Assembly (NCBI GenBank): GCA_017449745.1 | Contig: JAFTFD010000345.1 | Coordinates: forward strand, 1-36,685 | Direction of reading: 5' to 3' | Length of the DNA: 36,685 nt | From: Lachnospiraceae bacterium | GTDB taxonomy: Bacteria; Bacillota; Clostridia; Lachnospirales; Lachnospiraceae | Shown: in pieces, positions 9,042 to 18,377 of the stretch | Layout of the letters: every line of letters starts with the position of its first letter | How positions within the stretch are numbered: position 1 is the first letter of the stretch | The notes under the pieces: generated by a model | Told to the model about the DNA's origin: nothing | Databases searched by the model: none | What the model saw: the letters and a program-made list of their open reading frames with translations, nothing else | Program-made: the position numbers and the translations under genes

Positions 9042-12000
9042 TTCTCCACACCGATCGTTACTGTCTCACCGTTGATGTTCCATTGTTTCTCATTTGCCAG
9101 AGTCTCGCCGATCCCGATCTTCTCCGCGAGTACCTTGGAGGTGATCATATCCGCGTTCTTCAGGGCGATCTGCGCAAGACGCTCATTCCCGGAGAGGGAG
9201 AGACGAATGCGGTCCATAACTTCGAATCCCGAATCCTTGCGCATGGTCTGGATCTTGCTGATCAGCTCGTACACAAATCCCTCTTCCTTGAGTTCTTCCG
9301 TGAGATTCGTGTCGATGACTACTGTAATATTGCTGTCTTCCTGCGTGACATAGCCTTCCTTCTGGCTCATCTCGATCAGGAGGTCCTCCTGGGCGAGGCG
9401 GATCTCTTCTCCGTCTGCCTCAAAGACGATCGCACCGTTTGCGTTCAGCTCGTCCATCGCCGCATTTCCGTCAAGCTCCGCCAGGATCTTCTTAATAGAT
9501 CCGAGGTGCTTGCCATATTTAGGGCCGACTGTGCGCAGCTGGGGCTTAAACGTATAAGTCGTAAAGCTCCGGACATCCTCCGTGAACTCAACATCCTTCA
9601 CGTTCAGCTCGTCCTCGATGATCGTCACATAGAAATCATCCAGTGCTTTCGGTGCGCGGACATACATCTTGGCCAGCGGCTGGCGGTTCTTGATGTTAGA
9701 GGTGTTCCTGCAGGCGCGGCCCATGACCACGACCTTGAGGACCTCGTCCATGTTCGCCTCCAGATCCTTGTCGACCATTTCCGCATGGTACTCAGGATAG
9801 CTGCAAAGGTGAATGCTCTCAGGCGCATTCTTGTCGACGCTGCGGACGATGTTCTGGTAGATCTCTTCCGTGATGAACGGCACCATAGGTGCGGCGCACA
9901 GGCAGGCTGTCTTCAGCGCGGTGTACAGAGTCATGTAAGCATTGATCTTGTCCTGCTCCATGCCCTTTGCCCAGAAGCGCTCTCTGCCGCGGCGAACGTA
10001 CCAGTTCGACATATCGTCAACAAAGCTCTCGAGCACTGCTGCCGCCTCAGGGATCCTGTAGGCGTCGAGGTTTCTGTCGACCTTGTCCACCATCGTGTTC
10101 AGCCTGGACAGAAGCCACTTGTCCATAACGGGAAGCTTGTCATACTCCAGCTCATAAGCAGTGGGATCGAACTGGTCGATCTCTGCGTAGAGGGTGTAGA
10201 AAGCATACGTATTCCAGAGGGTTCCGAGGAACTTCCTCTGCCCTTCCATAACGGCCTCACCGGAGAAGCGCTTCGGCAGCCAGGGAGCGCTGTTCGTGTA
10301 AAAATACCAGCGGACAGCATCGGCGCCATAGGTATTAAGGGCTTCCATGGGATCAACTGCGTTGCCCTTGGATTTGCTCATCTTCTCTCCGTCCTTATCC
10401 AGGACGAGACCCATTACGATAACATTTTTGAAAGCCGGCTTGTTGAACAGAAGCGTCGCTTCCGCATGCAGGGAGTAGAACCAGCCTCTCGTCTGGTCAA
10501 CTGCCTCTGAGATGAAGGAAGCCGGGAATTCTTTTTCGAACAGTTCCTTATTTTCAAAAGGATAGTGGAGCTGCGCGTAAGGCATTGCGCCGGAGTCGAA
10601 CCAGCAGTCAATGACCTCAGGCACTCTGTGCATGGGCTTTCCGCAGTGCGGGCAGGGAATGACGACCTCGTCCACATAAGGCCTGTGGAGCTCGATCTGC
10701 TCGTTGGCGGGATCTCCGGAGAGCTCTGCCAGTTCCTTGCGGCTGCCGACGCTCAGCTGCTCCCCGCAGTCCGGGCACTCCCAGATGTTCAGGGGAGTTC
10801 CCCAATAGCGGTTGCGGGAGATCGCCCAGTCCTGGATGTTCTCCAGCCAGTTTCCGAAACGTCCCTCGCCCATGGATGCGGGCACCCAGTTGATCTCCTT
10901 GTTGTTTCTGACAAGGTCATCCCTGACCTCGGTCATTCTGATAAACCAGGATTCTCTTGCGTAGTAGAGCAGGGGTGTGCTGCATCTCCAGCAGTGCGGG
11001 TAATCATGTTCAAATTTAGGCGCAGCAAAGAGCAGGCCCCTCTTGTCCAGTTCCTTGAGGACCTCGGGATCCGCGCTGATCGCTCCCTCTGCGATCTCCT
11101 TGTCCGTGGGCTTGCAGCGCATGCCGCCGAAAGGAGTCTCTTCTTTCATGCGTCCCTGTTCATCCACCATCTGGACAAAAGGAGCATCATATTTTCTGCC
11201 GACACGGGCGTCGTCTTCACCGAAAGCAGGCGCGATGTGGACGATGCCGGTACCGTCTGTCATCGTGACATAGCTGTCACAATAGATGAAAAATGCCTTC
11301 TTGTGCTGTTTTTCCACAGCTTTGGCGGCGCACTCGTAAAGCGGCTCGTACTCTCTGTATTCCAGATCGGAGCCCTTCATGGTCTGCAGGACCTCATAGG
11401 CGCCCTTGCCGTTGTCTGTCAGTCTCCCGAGGACGCTGTCCAGGAGAGCCTCTGCCAGATAATAGACATTGCCGTCTGCGGCCTTGACCTTGGCGTAAGT
11501 GTCATCCGGGTTCACGCAGAGCGCGATATTGGAGGCCAGTGTCCAGGGCGTGGTCGTCCATGCCAGGAAATAAGCATCCTCGCCCTTTGCCTTAAAGCGG
11601 ACGATCGCAGAGCGCTCCTTGAGCGTCTTGTATCCCTGCGCCACCTCGTGGGAGGACAGCGGCGTTCCGCAGCTCGGGCAGTAAGGAACGACCTTGAATC
11701 CCTTGTAAAGGAGGCCTTTGTCCCAGATCGTCTTGAGTGCCCACCACTCGGACTCGATAAAATCATCGTAGTAGGTAACATAAGGGTTTTCCATGTCTGC
11801 CCAGAAGCCGACCTTTCCGGAAAACTCTTCCCACATTCCCTTATATGTCCAGACGGATTCCTTGCACTTCTTGATGAAAGGCTCGATCCCGTACTTCTCG
11901 ATCTCATCCTTTCCCTCGATGCCGATATGCTTCTCGACTTCGAGTTCTACCGGGAGACCATGGGTGTCCCAGCCGGCTTTGCGGGGGACCTCATATCCCT

Positions 12001-12223
12001 TCATGGTGCGATATCTCGGAATGATATCCTTGATCGCTCTTGTCTCAACGTGGCCGATATGCGGCTGGCCGTTGGCTGTCGGAGGACCGTCGTAGAACAT
12101 ATACATAGGTCCGCCTTCTGTGCGCTTGACGCTCTTCTCAAAGATCTGATTCTCCTCCCAGAACTTCTGCGTGTTCGTCTCGCGCTCGACGAAGTTCAGG
12201 TCGGAATTCACCTTTTTGTACAT
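9035..12223 (-). CDS. ileS: Isoleucyl-tRNA synthetase, long (IleS2/eukaryote-like) type
   Basis: Charges tRNA-Ile with isoleucine. Start is the ATG at 12223 (MYKKVN), directly behind a perfect AAGGAGG; the open frame upstream is untranslated leader. The 1062 residues show a Rossmann-fold class I core with GPPTANGQPHIGH (46-58, HIGH motif) and KMSKS (about 613-617), an editing domain with the WTTTPWTLASN segment, and CxxC pairs in CPSCGTP, CWRC, CPDCGEQ and CPHCGKP. Length and the PPTANGQPHIGH context fit the longer clade shared with eukaryotes rather than the ~930-aa IleS1 clade. In that clade natural mupirocin insensitivity is common; applying this here is inference. It has its own promoter and a 125-nt leader in which I cannot find the usual T-box. 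Confidence 0.96.
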   Translation of the reverse strand: MYKKVNSDLNFVERETNTQKFWEENQIFEKSVKRTEGGPMYMFYDGPPTANGQPHIGHVETRAIKDIIPRYRTMKGYEVPRKAGWDTHGLPVELEVEKHIGIEGKDEIEKYGIEPFIKKCKESVWTYKGMWEEFSGKVGFWADMENPYVTYYDDFIESEWWALKTIWDKGLLYKGFKVVPYCPSCGTPLSSHEVAQGYKTLKERSAIVRFKAKGEDAYFLAWTTTPWTLASNIALCVNPDDTYAKVKAADGNVYYLAEALLDSVLGRLTDNGKGAYEVLQTMKGSDLEYREYEPLYECAAKAVEKQHKKAFFIYCDSYVTMTDGTGIVHIAPAFGEDDARVGRKYDAPFVQMVDEQGRMKEETPFGGMRCKPTDKEIAEGAISADPEVLKELDKRGLLFAAPKFEHDYPHCWRCSTPLLYYARESWFIRMTEVRDDLVRNNKEINWVPASMGEGRFGNWLENIQDWAISRNRYWGTPLNIWECPDCGEQLSVGSRKELAELSGDPANEQIELHRPYVDEVVIPCPHCGKPMHRVPEVIDCWFDSGAMPYAQLHYPFENKELFEKEFPASFISEAVDQTRGWFYSLHAEATLLFNKPAFKNVIVMGLVLDKDGEKMSKSKGNAVDPMEALNTYGADAVRWYFYTNSAPWLPKRFSGEAVMEGQRKFLGTLWNTYAFYTLYAEIDQFDPTAYELEYDKLPVMDKWLLSRLNTMVDKVDRNLDAYRIPEAAAVLESFVDDMSNWYVRRGRERFWAKGMEQDKINAYMTLYTALKTACLCAAPMVPFITEEIYQNIVRSVDKNAPESIHLCSYPEYHAEMVDKDLEANMDEVLKVVVMGRACRNTSNIKNRQPLAKMYVRAPKALDDFYVTIIEDELNVKDVEFTEDVRSFTTYTFKPQLRTVGPKYGKHLGSIKKILAELDGNAAMDELNANGAIVFEADGEEIRLAQEDLLIEMSQKEGYVTQEDSNITVVIDTNLTEELKEEGFVYELISKIQTMRKDSGFEVMDRIRLSLSGNERLAQIALKNADMITSKVLAEKIGIGETLANEKQWNINGETVTIGVEKI

Positions 12224-12232
12224 AAAACCTCC

Positions 12233-12295
12233 TTGGGCCTTTCTCGTCAGCCCAATCGCGCAGGAACCTCTCCCCGGCTCTGCCGGCGGTGTTCC
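12233..12295 (-). promoter_or_regulatory. Structured ileS leader next to the ribosome-binding site
   Basis: Two hairpins precede ileS. One (12233-12255) has arms TTGGGC/GCCCAA, and its 3' arm runs into the AAGGAGG Shine-Dalgarno (12228-12234). The other (12263-12295) has GGAAC/GTTCC outside and CCGGC/GCCGG inside. The T-box core TGGNACCGCG is absent; the nearest match, TGGAACACCGCC, needs an insertion and has the wrong discriminator partner for tRNA-Ile. This may be a different translational control element or just a stable leader. Confidence 0.5.
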
Positions 12296-12356
12296 ATCTG
12301 TCTGCACCCGTTTCAGGTCATGCAAAAAAACCCTTTCCGGGCAATATCAGTCTAAT

Positions 12357-12385
12357 AGTTTAACGGACAGGCACCAATGTGTCAA
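12357..12385 (-). promoter_or_regulatory. SigA-type promoter of ileS
   Basis: On the minus strand a consensus -35 TTGACA (12380-12385) is separated by exactly 17 bp from -10 TAAACT (12357-12362). Predicted start is near 12350, giving a ~125-nt leader. A short CCC/GGG hairpin with a T7 run lies just downstream (12324-12341) and could cause early pausing or termination. Confidence 0.75.
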
Positions 12386-12403
12386 GGCAAGAATGCGGCG
12401 CGG

Positions 12404-15400
12404 TCACCGCAGCATCATGGCCATGTCTACGAGAAGGTTCTCTACGGAGGAGAGGAGCTCCTCTTCGTCGGTCACCGCGACGCCGGTAGTTTTGAGATTC
12501 AGAAGGAAATACGGTTTTCCTTTATATTCCCCCTTTGCCGCGCCCTTGGCGGAAAATTCAAGCCGTCCCCTGTATTTCTGCATAAGGAGCGGAATATTTT
12601 CGACTTTGATCGCGGCGCCGGGATCCATGATAAAGCGGGCTGTCCCATCGCCGCCCTCGATGGCGTCGATATCGATCCTGGCCGCCGTGGCCCGGATCAG
12701 CGCGATCCTCAGAAGGTTCTGCGCCGGAGCTGGGATCTTCTCTCCGAAGCGGTCCCGCAGCTCGTCTCTTACGTCATCGCAGTCCTCGACGCTGCTGATC
12801 GACGCGATGCGCTTATAAATATCGAGCTTCTGCACCTCGTTGACGATATAGGACTCCGGAATATAGGCATCCGCCTCCAGGTGGACGACCACATTTTTCT
12901 CCTCATGGGTCTCAGTTCCCTTGGCTTTTCTGACAGCGAGATCCAATAGCTTACAGTACAGGTCGTAGCCGACTGCGGACATATGGCCGTGCTGCGCCCT
13001 TCCGAGAACGCTGCCTGCGCCGCGGATCTCGAGGTCCCGCATCGCGATCCTGAAGCCGCTCCCCAGATCCGTGAACTCGCGGATCGCGGAAAGTCTCTTT
13101 TCAGCGACCTCTTTGAGGACCTTATCCTTCTTGTACATAAGGAAAGCATAGGCTGTGCGGTTGGATCTTCCGACGCGTCCTCGCAGCTGGTAGAGCTGGG
13201 ATAATCCCATCCTGTCCGCGTCATGGACGACGATCGTATTTACGTTGGAAATATCAAGGCCTGTCTCTATGATCGTGGTGGAGACCAGCACGTCGATCTC
13301 CCCGCGGATGAAATCGAACATGATCTTCTCCAGTTCCTGCTCGTTCATCTGCCCGTGGGCGAAGGAGACTCTCGCCTCCGGAACCATCTTCTGGATCCTG
13401 GCGCTCATGTCCGCAATATCATTGACGCGGTTATAGACATAATAGACCTGTCCTTTTCTTGAGAGTTCCCTCAGGATCGCTTCGCGGATCATCTCTTCAT
13501 CATATTCCATGACGTAGGTCTGGATCGGGACGCGGTCCTGCGGCGCCTCTTCCAGGACGCTCATATCCCGGATCCCGACGAGGCTCATATGGAGCGTGCG
13601 GGGGATCGGCGTAGCGGTCAGGGTCAGGACATCGACGTTTTCCTTAAGCTTCTTGATCTTCTCCTTATGGGTGACGCCGAATCTCTGCTCCTCATCGACG
13701 ATAAGAAGGCCCAGCTTCTTGAAACTGACGTCTTTTGAAAGCAGCCTGTGCGTTCCTATGACGATATCCACGCGGCCGGCCTTGAGGTCTTCGATCGTCT
13801 TCTTGTTCTCCGCAGCCGTCCGGAACCTGGAGAGATGCCCGATATTGACCGGATATTCTTTCATTCTCTCCGTAAACGTCCCGTAGTGCTGCTGCGCCAG
13901 GATCGTGGTAGGAACGAGGACCGCCACCTGGTACCCGTCCTGCACTGCCTTGAAAGCGGCGCGGATCGCGATCTCCGTCTTGCCGTAGCCGACGTCTCCG
14001 CAGATCAGGCGGTCCATGATCCGGGTGCTCTCCATGTCCTTCTTGGTGTCCTCGATCGCCATGAGCTGGTCGGGCGTCTCCTCGAATGGGAACATCTCCT
14101 CAAATTCGCGCTGCCAGACAGTATCCTTGCCAAAGGAGTGTCCCTGGATCGCCTGTCTGTGCGCATAGAGATCCACGAGATCCTGTGCGATCTCGTCGAC
14201 GGCGCTTTTTACCTTGGTTTTGGTGTTGCTCCATTCCTGGGTGCCGAGCTTGTTCAGCTTTGGCTTAGCCTCTCCGGCCGCGGAGTATTTCTGAAGGACG
14301 TTCAGCTCGGTCGGCAGCACGTAGAGAACGCCACCGCCGCCGTATTCGATCTTAATGTAGTCCTTGGCGACGTGATCGACCTCTATTTTTTCAACGCCGC
14401 GGTAAATTCCGATCCCGTGGTCCTCATGCACCACGTAATCGCCGACTTTCATGTCGCCGAAATTGCGGATCGACTCGCCCTCGTATTTTTTCTTTTTCTT
14501 TTTGGCTTTCTGCGCGCCGAAAATATCCGTCTCCGCGATCACCGCAAAGTTCAGGTCCGTATACTCAAATCCGTGAGAAACATTCCCGTAGTAGGTCATG
14601 ATCTCCCCGGGTTCCAGGACTCTGTCCGGATTTTCCGAATAAAAAGTCGTTACCTGATGCTCTGTCAGGTCCTGTGCAAGTCTTTTTGCTCTTGTGCGGG
14701 AGGCGGAGATGATGACGACCCTGCTCTTTTTGAGACGGTAGGTCTTCAGGTCTTTTTCGAGGGCCTCAAAAGAGCGGTTGTAAGGCGCGATGCTCCTGAC
14801 ATGAAGGGCGATACTCTCCGATGCCCCCATGAATTCCATGGCCTTTGCATTTGCCAATGTCGTAAGGCCAAGCTTCCGGTAGCTCTGCAGGAGCGCACGG
14901 ACGTACTCCGCGCTGCGGATCAGCTCCATCTGCCCGGGCAGTACATATCCCTTCTCCGAGCGGCTGATCATGCTCTCCCGGAACTCCGTCTCCACCGCGC
15001 CGGCATGTTCCTCAATATGCACCGGCTCATCCAGGAAGACCATCGTCTCCTTTGGATCAAAGAGCTGCAGTAGGCTGTCCGTCTGCGGGTAAAAATAATG
15101 GATATAGCCCTCCAGCCTTTCGTAGTCGCCATACTCTCCTGCCGCCTCGATCAGCTGGCTGATCTCATCCCTTAAACGGGAGGCCGCCTCCTGATGATGC
15201 TCCTGCCTGAGCTTTTCCGACACCTGGTCCGCCTCTTTCCGGATCCTCTCGAAGCCATCCTCCAGCCTTGCCCTTGAAATGATCAGCTCAGTCGCAGGGT
15301 AGATCCGCACGGATTCGAGCTGCTGGATCTTTCTCTGGCTGCTGATGTCAAAGGAGCGGATCGAGTCTATTTCATCTCCGAAGAGCTCAATACGGTACGG

Positions 15401-16027
15401 GTTCTCCTCTGTCAGGTCAAAAATATCGATGATGTCACCGCGCACGGAAAACTGTCCCGGCGAATCTACCTGGTAGTTTTTCTCATATCCCATCTCCACG
15501 AGCCGGGCCGCGATGTCCTCCTCGCTGATGATATCCCTCTTTTTCAGGTTGAGAATGCTCCCCTTTAACCTGCTGATCGGGATCTGCGGCGTCATAAGCG
15601 CCGCAAACGTCGTCACGATCGAGGCAGGGCGTCCCTCCATGATCCTGCGAAGGCACCGGATCCGATCCGTCTCGATCTCCCTGCTGCGCAGGTCCGCCTG
15701 ATAGAAGATCAGGTCCTTTGCCGGGAATACGGTCGTGTTCCTGTCATAGAAGGAATATTCCTGCTGGATCTCTCTGGCGCGGCGCTCCGAATAGGTTATG
15801 ATCAGCCGGAACCTTGCGTTCTCCGCCAGCTCTCGCTCCCTGCTGAGTGAATAAACCAGATGAAGCTTCTGGGAGGGCTGACATCCATCCGCCAGGACAG
15901 ACGGCGCCGGCGAGGGCGCAAAGCTCCCGTCCCCGGCAGTTTCAGCGCAAGCCTCGTTCTGGGCGAGAATTTCTTTTATCCTGTTGTATTCCTGCGACTG
16001 TGCAAGCGGTGAAGTCAGCGATTTCAT
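12404..16027 (-). CDS. mfd: Transcription-repair coupling factor Mfd
   Basis: Mfd removes RNA polymerase stalled at DNA lesions and recruits UvrA. The 1207 residues are full length. Domains in order: N-terminal UvrB-like region, the CarD-like RNA-polymerase interaction domain (MKVGDYVVHEDHGIGIYRG, from about 520), the SF2 translocase with Walker A GDVGYGKTE (about 676-684), DEEQRFG (about 776), TATPIPRTLHM and LVSTTIIETGLDI, then the TRCF C-terminal domain. Start at 16027 follows GGAG with suitable spacing and lies 3 nt after the pth stop, so pth and mfd form an operon, as in Bacillus-type genomes. Confidence 0.97.
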   Translation of the reverse strand: MKSLTSPLAQSQEYNRIKEILAQNEACAETAGDGSFAPSPAPSVLADGCQPSQKLHLVYSLSRERELAENARFRLIITYSERRAREIQQEYSFYDRNTTVFPAKDLIFYQADLRSREIETDRIRCLRRIMEGRPASIVTTFAALMTPQIPISRLKGSILNLKKRDIISEEDIAARLVEMGYEKNYQVDSPGQFSVRGDIIDIFDLTEENPYRIELFGDEIDSIRSFDISSQRKIQQLESVRIYPATELIISRARLEDGFERIRKEADQVSEKLRQEHHQEAASRLRDEISQLIEAAGEYGDYERLEGYIHYFYPQTDSLLQLFDPKETMVFLDEPVHIEEHAGAVETEFRESMISRSEKGYVLPGQMELIRSAEYVRALLQSYRKLGLTTLANAKAMEFMGASESIALHVRSIAPYNRSFEALEKDLKTYRLKKSRVVIISASRTRAKRLAQDLTEHQVTTFYSENPDRVLEPGEIMTYYGNVSHGFEYTDLNFAVIAETDIFGAQKAKKKKKKYEGESIRNFGDMKVGDYVVHEDHGIGIYRGVEKIEVDHVAKDYIKIEYGGGGVLYVLPTELNVLQKYSAAGEAKPKLNKLGTQEWSNTKTKVKSAVDEIAQDLVDLYAHRQAIQGHSFGKDTVWQREFEEMFPFEETPDQLMAIEDTKKDMESTRIMDRLICGDVGYGKTEIAIRAAFKAVQDGYQVAVLVPTTILAQQHYGTFTERMKEYPVNIGHLSRFRTAAENKKTIEDLKAGRVDIVIGTHRLLSKDVSFKKLGLLIVDEEQRFGVTHKEKIKKLKENVDVLTLTATPIPRTLHMSLVGIRDMSVLEEAPQDRVPIQTYVMEYDEEMIREAILRELSRKGQVYYVYNRVNDIADMSARIQKMVPEARVSFAHGQMNEQELEKIMFDFIRGEIDVLVSTTIIETGLDISNVNTIVVHDADRMGLSQLYQLRGRVGRSNRTAYAFLMYKKDKVLKEVAEKRLSAIREFTDLGSGFRIAMRDLEIRGAGSVLGRAQHGHMSAVGYDLYCKLLDLAVRKAKGTETHEEKNVVVHLEADAYIPESYIVNEVQKLDIYKRIASISSVEDCDDVRDELRDRFGEKIPAPAQNLLRIALIRATAARIDIDAIEGGDGTARFIMDPGAAIKVENIPLLMQKYRGRLEFSAKGAAKGEYKGKPYFLLNLKTTGVAVTDEEELLSSVENLLVDMAMMLR

Positions 16028-16030
16028 GTA

Positions 16031-16750
16031 TTACTCCGTGTCCCCGGTCTTCTCACCGGACTCCGGCTTCTCCGGATCTGGTGTCTCCTGAACCTTATTC
16101 TCCAGGTCCTGCTTTTCCGGTTCCTGTTTTTCCGATTCCTGTCTTTCCTTTTTCTTCTTTCCGGTCTTTTCCGGCTTGGTATTATACAGGGTCATCGCTT
16201 TATCGACGCCCTGTTCGATAATGCAGGCGATCGCATCCGCCGCCTTTTTTTCGGCTTCCACGAGGATCTTTTTATCTTCTCCCGTCGGATGTCCCAGCAC
16301 ATAGTTGGCCAGGTCCGCATTCGGGGACGGCTTTGCCCCCACGCCGACACGGATCCTGATAAAGTTTCCATCTCCCAGATGCTGCACGATGTTCTTAAGG
16401 CCGTTATGTCCTCCCGGGCTTCCCTTGGCCCTGATGCGCAGCTGCCCCTCCGGCAGGTCGATATCATCGGAGATGACGATCAGGTGCGTCTGATAGTCGA
16501 TCTTGTAGTAATCCACCACTTCCCTGACCGCTTCGCCGGACAGGTTCATATACGTCATCGGCTTCTGCGCGATCACTCTGGCGCTGCCGATTCTGCCCTT
16601 TCCGATCATGGATTTTCCAAACCGTGTGGGACCGTCGATCTTCCAGGTATCGATCAGTTCATCGAGAGTCTCAAATCCGACATTGTGCCTTGTTCCGTCA
16701 TATTGTTTTCCGGGATTTCCCAGCCCGGTGACCAGCCATACATTTTCCAT
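16031..16750 (-). CDS. pth: Peptidyl-tRNA hydrolase with charged C-terminal tail
   Basis: Frees tRNA from peptidyl-tRNAs that drop off the ribosome. The catalytic core (about residues 1-190) shows GLGNPGKQYDGTRHNVGF, including the conserved Asn and the catalytic His, then KPMTYMNLSG, SDDIDLPEG and GSPGGHNGLKN. A tail of about 45 residues, almost entirely Lys, Glu, Pro, Gln and Asp, follows (KPEKTGKKKKERQ onward to the end), which typical ~190-aa Pth proteins lack. It looks disordered and its function is unknown. The stop is 3 nt before mfd. A TATAAT (16790-16795) in the gap upstream could belong to its promoter, but I see no matching -35. Shine-Dalgarno is weak. Confidence 0.95.
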   Translation of the reverse strand: MENVWLVTGLGNPGKQYDGTRHNVGFETLDELIDTWKIDGPTRFGKSMIGKGRIGSARVIAQKPMTYMNLSGEAVREVVDYYKIDYQTHLIVISDDIDLPEGQLRIRAKGSPGGHNGLKNIVQHLGDGNFIRIRVGVGAKPSPNADLANYVLGHPTGEDKKILVEAEKKAADAIACIIEQGVDKAMTLYNTKPEKTGKKKKERQESEKQEPEKQDLENKVQETPDPEKPESGEKTGDTE

Positions 16751-16876
16751 TTCAGATACCTATATAATCATACATTTCACATTAATCATATTATACTGGG
16801 GGCAAAGGATGATATGATGCCTTTGACCTTAGCATCATACTATACATTGTTTTTCCGCAGGATACCAGTTCAAATT

Positions 16877-16908
16877 GGAAAATAGAAAAGAGAGGCTTTC
16901 GCCTCTCT
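16877..16908 (-). terminator. Intrinsic terminator after spoVG
   Basis: On the minus strand an AGAGAGGC/GCCTCTCT stem with a GAAA tetraloop is followed by TTTTCTATTTT. It closes the glgC-glgD-spoVG unit before pth. Confidence 0.85.
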
Positions 16909-16938
16909 TCTGCTTCGCACAGTTTTGTAATCGTAGTG

Positions 16939-17241
16939 TTAAAACTCTACTTCCTCAGTGATCGCATCCTCAAAAAGTGGATCCTGCAGGAGACTCTCCT
17001 GATATTTCTGAAGAATTGTTTCTTCCAACATACTCCTTGTTTCCGAATTAATAGGATGAGCTATATCGCGATACTCGCCGTCCGCCGTCTTCTTACTGGG
17101 CATTGCAATAAATAAACCCTTTTCGCCTTCAATTACTTTAATGTCATGTACCACAAACTCGTTGTCGATAGTAATTGATACGACTGCTTTCATCTTACCG
17201 ACTTTTGCAATCTTGCGTACTCTAACATCTGTAATTTTCAT
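16939..17241 (-). CDS. spoVG: SpoVG regulator
   Basis: SpoVG is a small nucleic-acid-binding regulator affecting sporulation septation, virulence or envelope genes in Firmicutes. The 100 residues start at [11 protein letters not shown] (17241), preceded at good spacing by GGAGAG; an in-frame ATG four codons upstream overlaps that Shine-Dalgarno. Family hallmarks are [38 protein letters not shown] and YRDIAHPI. The C-terminal tail is acidic. It starts 14 nt after the glgD stop and is followed by a terminator, so it appears to be the last gene of the glycogen operon, while pth-mfd follow just downstream as they do near spoVG in Bacillus. Confidence 0.95.
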   Translation of the reverse strand: MKITDVRVRKIAKVGKMKAVVSITIDNEFVVHDIKVIEGEKGLFIAMPSKKTADGEYRDIAHPINSETRSMLEETILQKYQESLLQDPLFEDAITEEVEF

Positions 17242-17255
17242 AACGCTCTCCATTT

Positions 17256-18377
17256 CTAAATGTTATAGCGTTCGCCCTTCTCTTCAACGATGATTCGAAT
17301 ACCGTTCTCTCCTTTATAATAAGAATTTGCCTGAATTGTGCTGTCTGTTTCCACGATGCAGTTTTCTATGTAAGTATTATCTCCGATGTATACGTCATTC
17401 AATATCAGTGAATTCCTGATTACGCAGTTGTTTCCAACATACACTTGGTGGAAAAGAACCGAATCTTCGATTGTCCCGTTGACAATACACCCACTTGAGA
17501 GAAGGCTGTTTTTTACGTGAACTCCCTGGTTGTATTTCGCAGGAGGAAGATCCGCAACTTTTGTATGGACTTCCGGATACTCCTTAAAGAAAAACTGCCG
17601 AACATCGGGCCTTAAGAAATCCATATTTGTCTGAAAATAGTCATTTACTGAAGCGATATTTCTCCAGTAACCGTCAAGTTTGTAACCATAAATTCTCTTA
17701 ATGTCCTTGTATCGAATCAGGATATCCTGTACGAAATCAAACCGACCCTCTTCCGCGCACCGCTCGAGCAGCTCGATCAGAAGTCTCCTTCTGATCACGT
17801 AAATGCCGCAGGATATGATGTTCGAATTGACGATCAGCGGTTTCTCAACGAAATCCACGATTCTGCCGTCTTCGTCCATCCCGATGGTCCCGTAACGGTC
17901 CACGCTGACCTCGCCGGGCATGTCCTTACATACTACTGTAATGTCCGCCCTCTTGGCTACGTGATACTCCAGAACCTCGTTATAGTCCATTTTGTATACG
18001 CAATCACCCGATGCAATTACTACATAGGGCTCATGCGATGTTTTAAGGAAGCTGATGTTCTGTGCGATAGCATCAGCGGTTCCGCGATACCAATTATTAT
18101 TTTCGTTCGTAAAGGAAGGCGTAAAGAGGAACATACCTCCCTGTTTTCTGCCGAAGTCCCACCATTTCGAACTGCTCAGGTGTTCATTCAGGCTTCTGGA
18201 ATTAAACTGTGTCAGGACTGCTACCTTCTGGACACGGGAAAACTCCATATTGCTCAGTGCAAAGTCAATACTGCGGAAAGCTCCCGCGATCGGCATTGCA
18301 CATACTGCTCTCTTTCTGGAGAGTTCCTTCATCCGGTTGCTTCTGCCGCCGGCTAAAATAATGCCAATCGCTCTCAT
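17256..18377 (-). CDS. glgD: Glucose-1-phosphate adenylyltransferase subunit GlgD
   Basis: GlgD partners GlgC to make ADP-glucose for glycogen synthesis. Known GlgD proteins of Firmicutes are weak catalysts that modulate GlgC. The 373 residues have a nucleotidyltransferase fold followed by a left-handed beta-helix (hexapeptide-like repeats such as [13 protein letters not shown] near 325-345). The pyrophosphorylase loop is altered to [15 protein letters not shown], compared with [15 protein letters not shown] in the neighbouring GlgC, fitting a regulatory subunit. [11 protein letters not shown] retains the metal-site Asp. Its ATG overlaps the glgC stop (ATGA), with GGAGG upstream, implying translational coupling. 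Confidence 0.95.
   Translation of the reverse strand: MRAIGIILAGGRSNRMKELSRKRAVCAMPIAGAFRSIDFALSNMEFSRVQKVAVLTQFNSRSLNEHLSSSKWWDFGRKQGGMFLFTPSFTNENNNWYRGTADAIAQNISFLKTSHEPYVVIASGDCVYKMDYNEVLEYHVAKRADITVVCKDMPGEVSVDRYGTIGMDEDGRIVDFVEKPLIVNSNIISCGIYVIRRRLLIELLERCAEEGRFDFVQDILIRYKDIKRIYGYKLDGYWRNIASVNDYFQTNMDFLRPDVRQFFFKEYPEVHTKVADLPPAKYNQGVHVKNSLLSSGCIVNGTIEDSVLFHQVYVGNNCVIRNSLILNDVYIGDNTYIENCIVETDSTIQANSYYKGENGIRIIVEEKGERYNI

Noticed and set aside
6412-9075. 887-codon plus-strand open frame opposite glgP
   Set aside because: It mirrors the codon bias of glgP on the other strand, has no recognisable motifs and no proper ribosome site. glgP itself is unmistakable.
12263-12310. T-box antiterminator in the ileS leader
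   Set aside because: TGGAACACCGCC resembles the core only with an insertion, the position pairing with the tRNA discriminator is wrong for tRNA-Ile, and there is not enough leader for a standard Stem I.
10565-12355. 596-codon plus-strand frame opposite ileS, and similar long frames opposite mfd, the hydratase and the GH18 gene
   Set aside because: All lie opposite well-supported genes and show no family motifs, consistent with codon-bias mirror frames.
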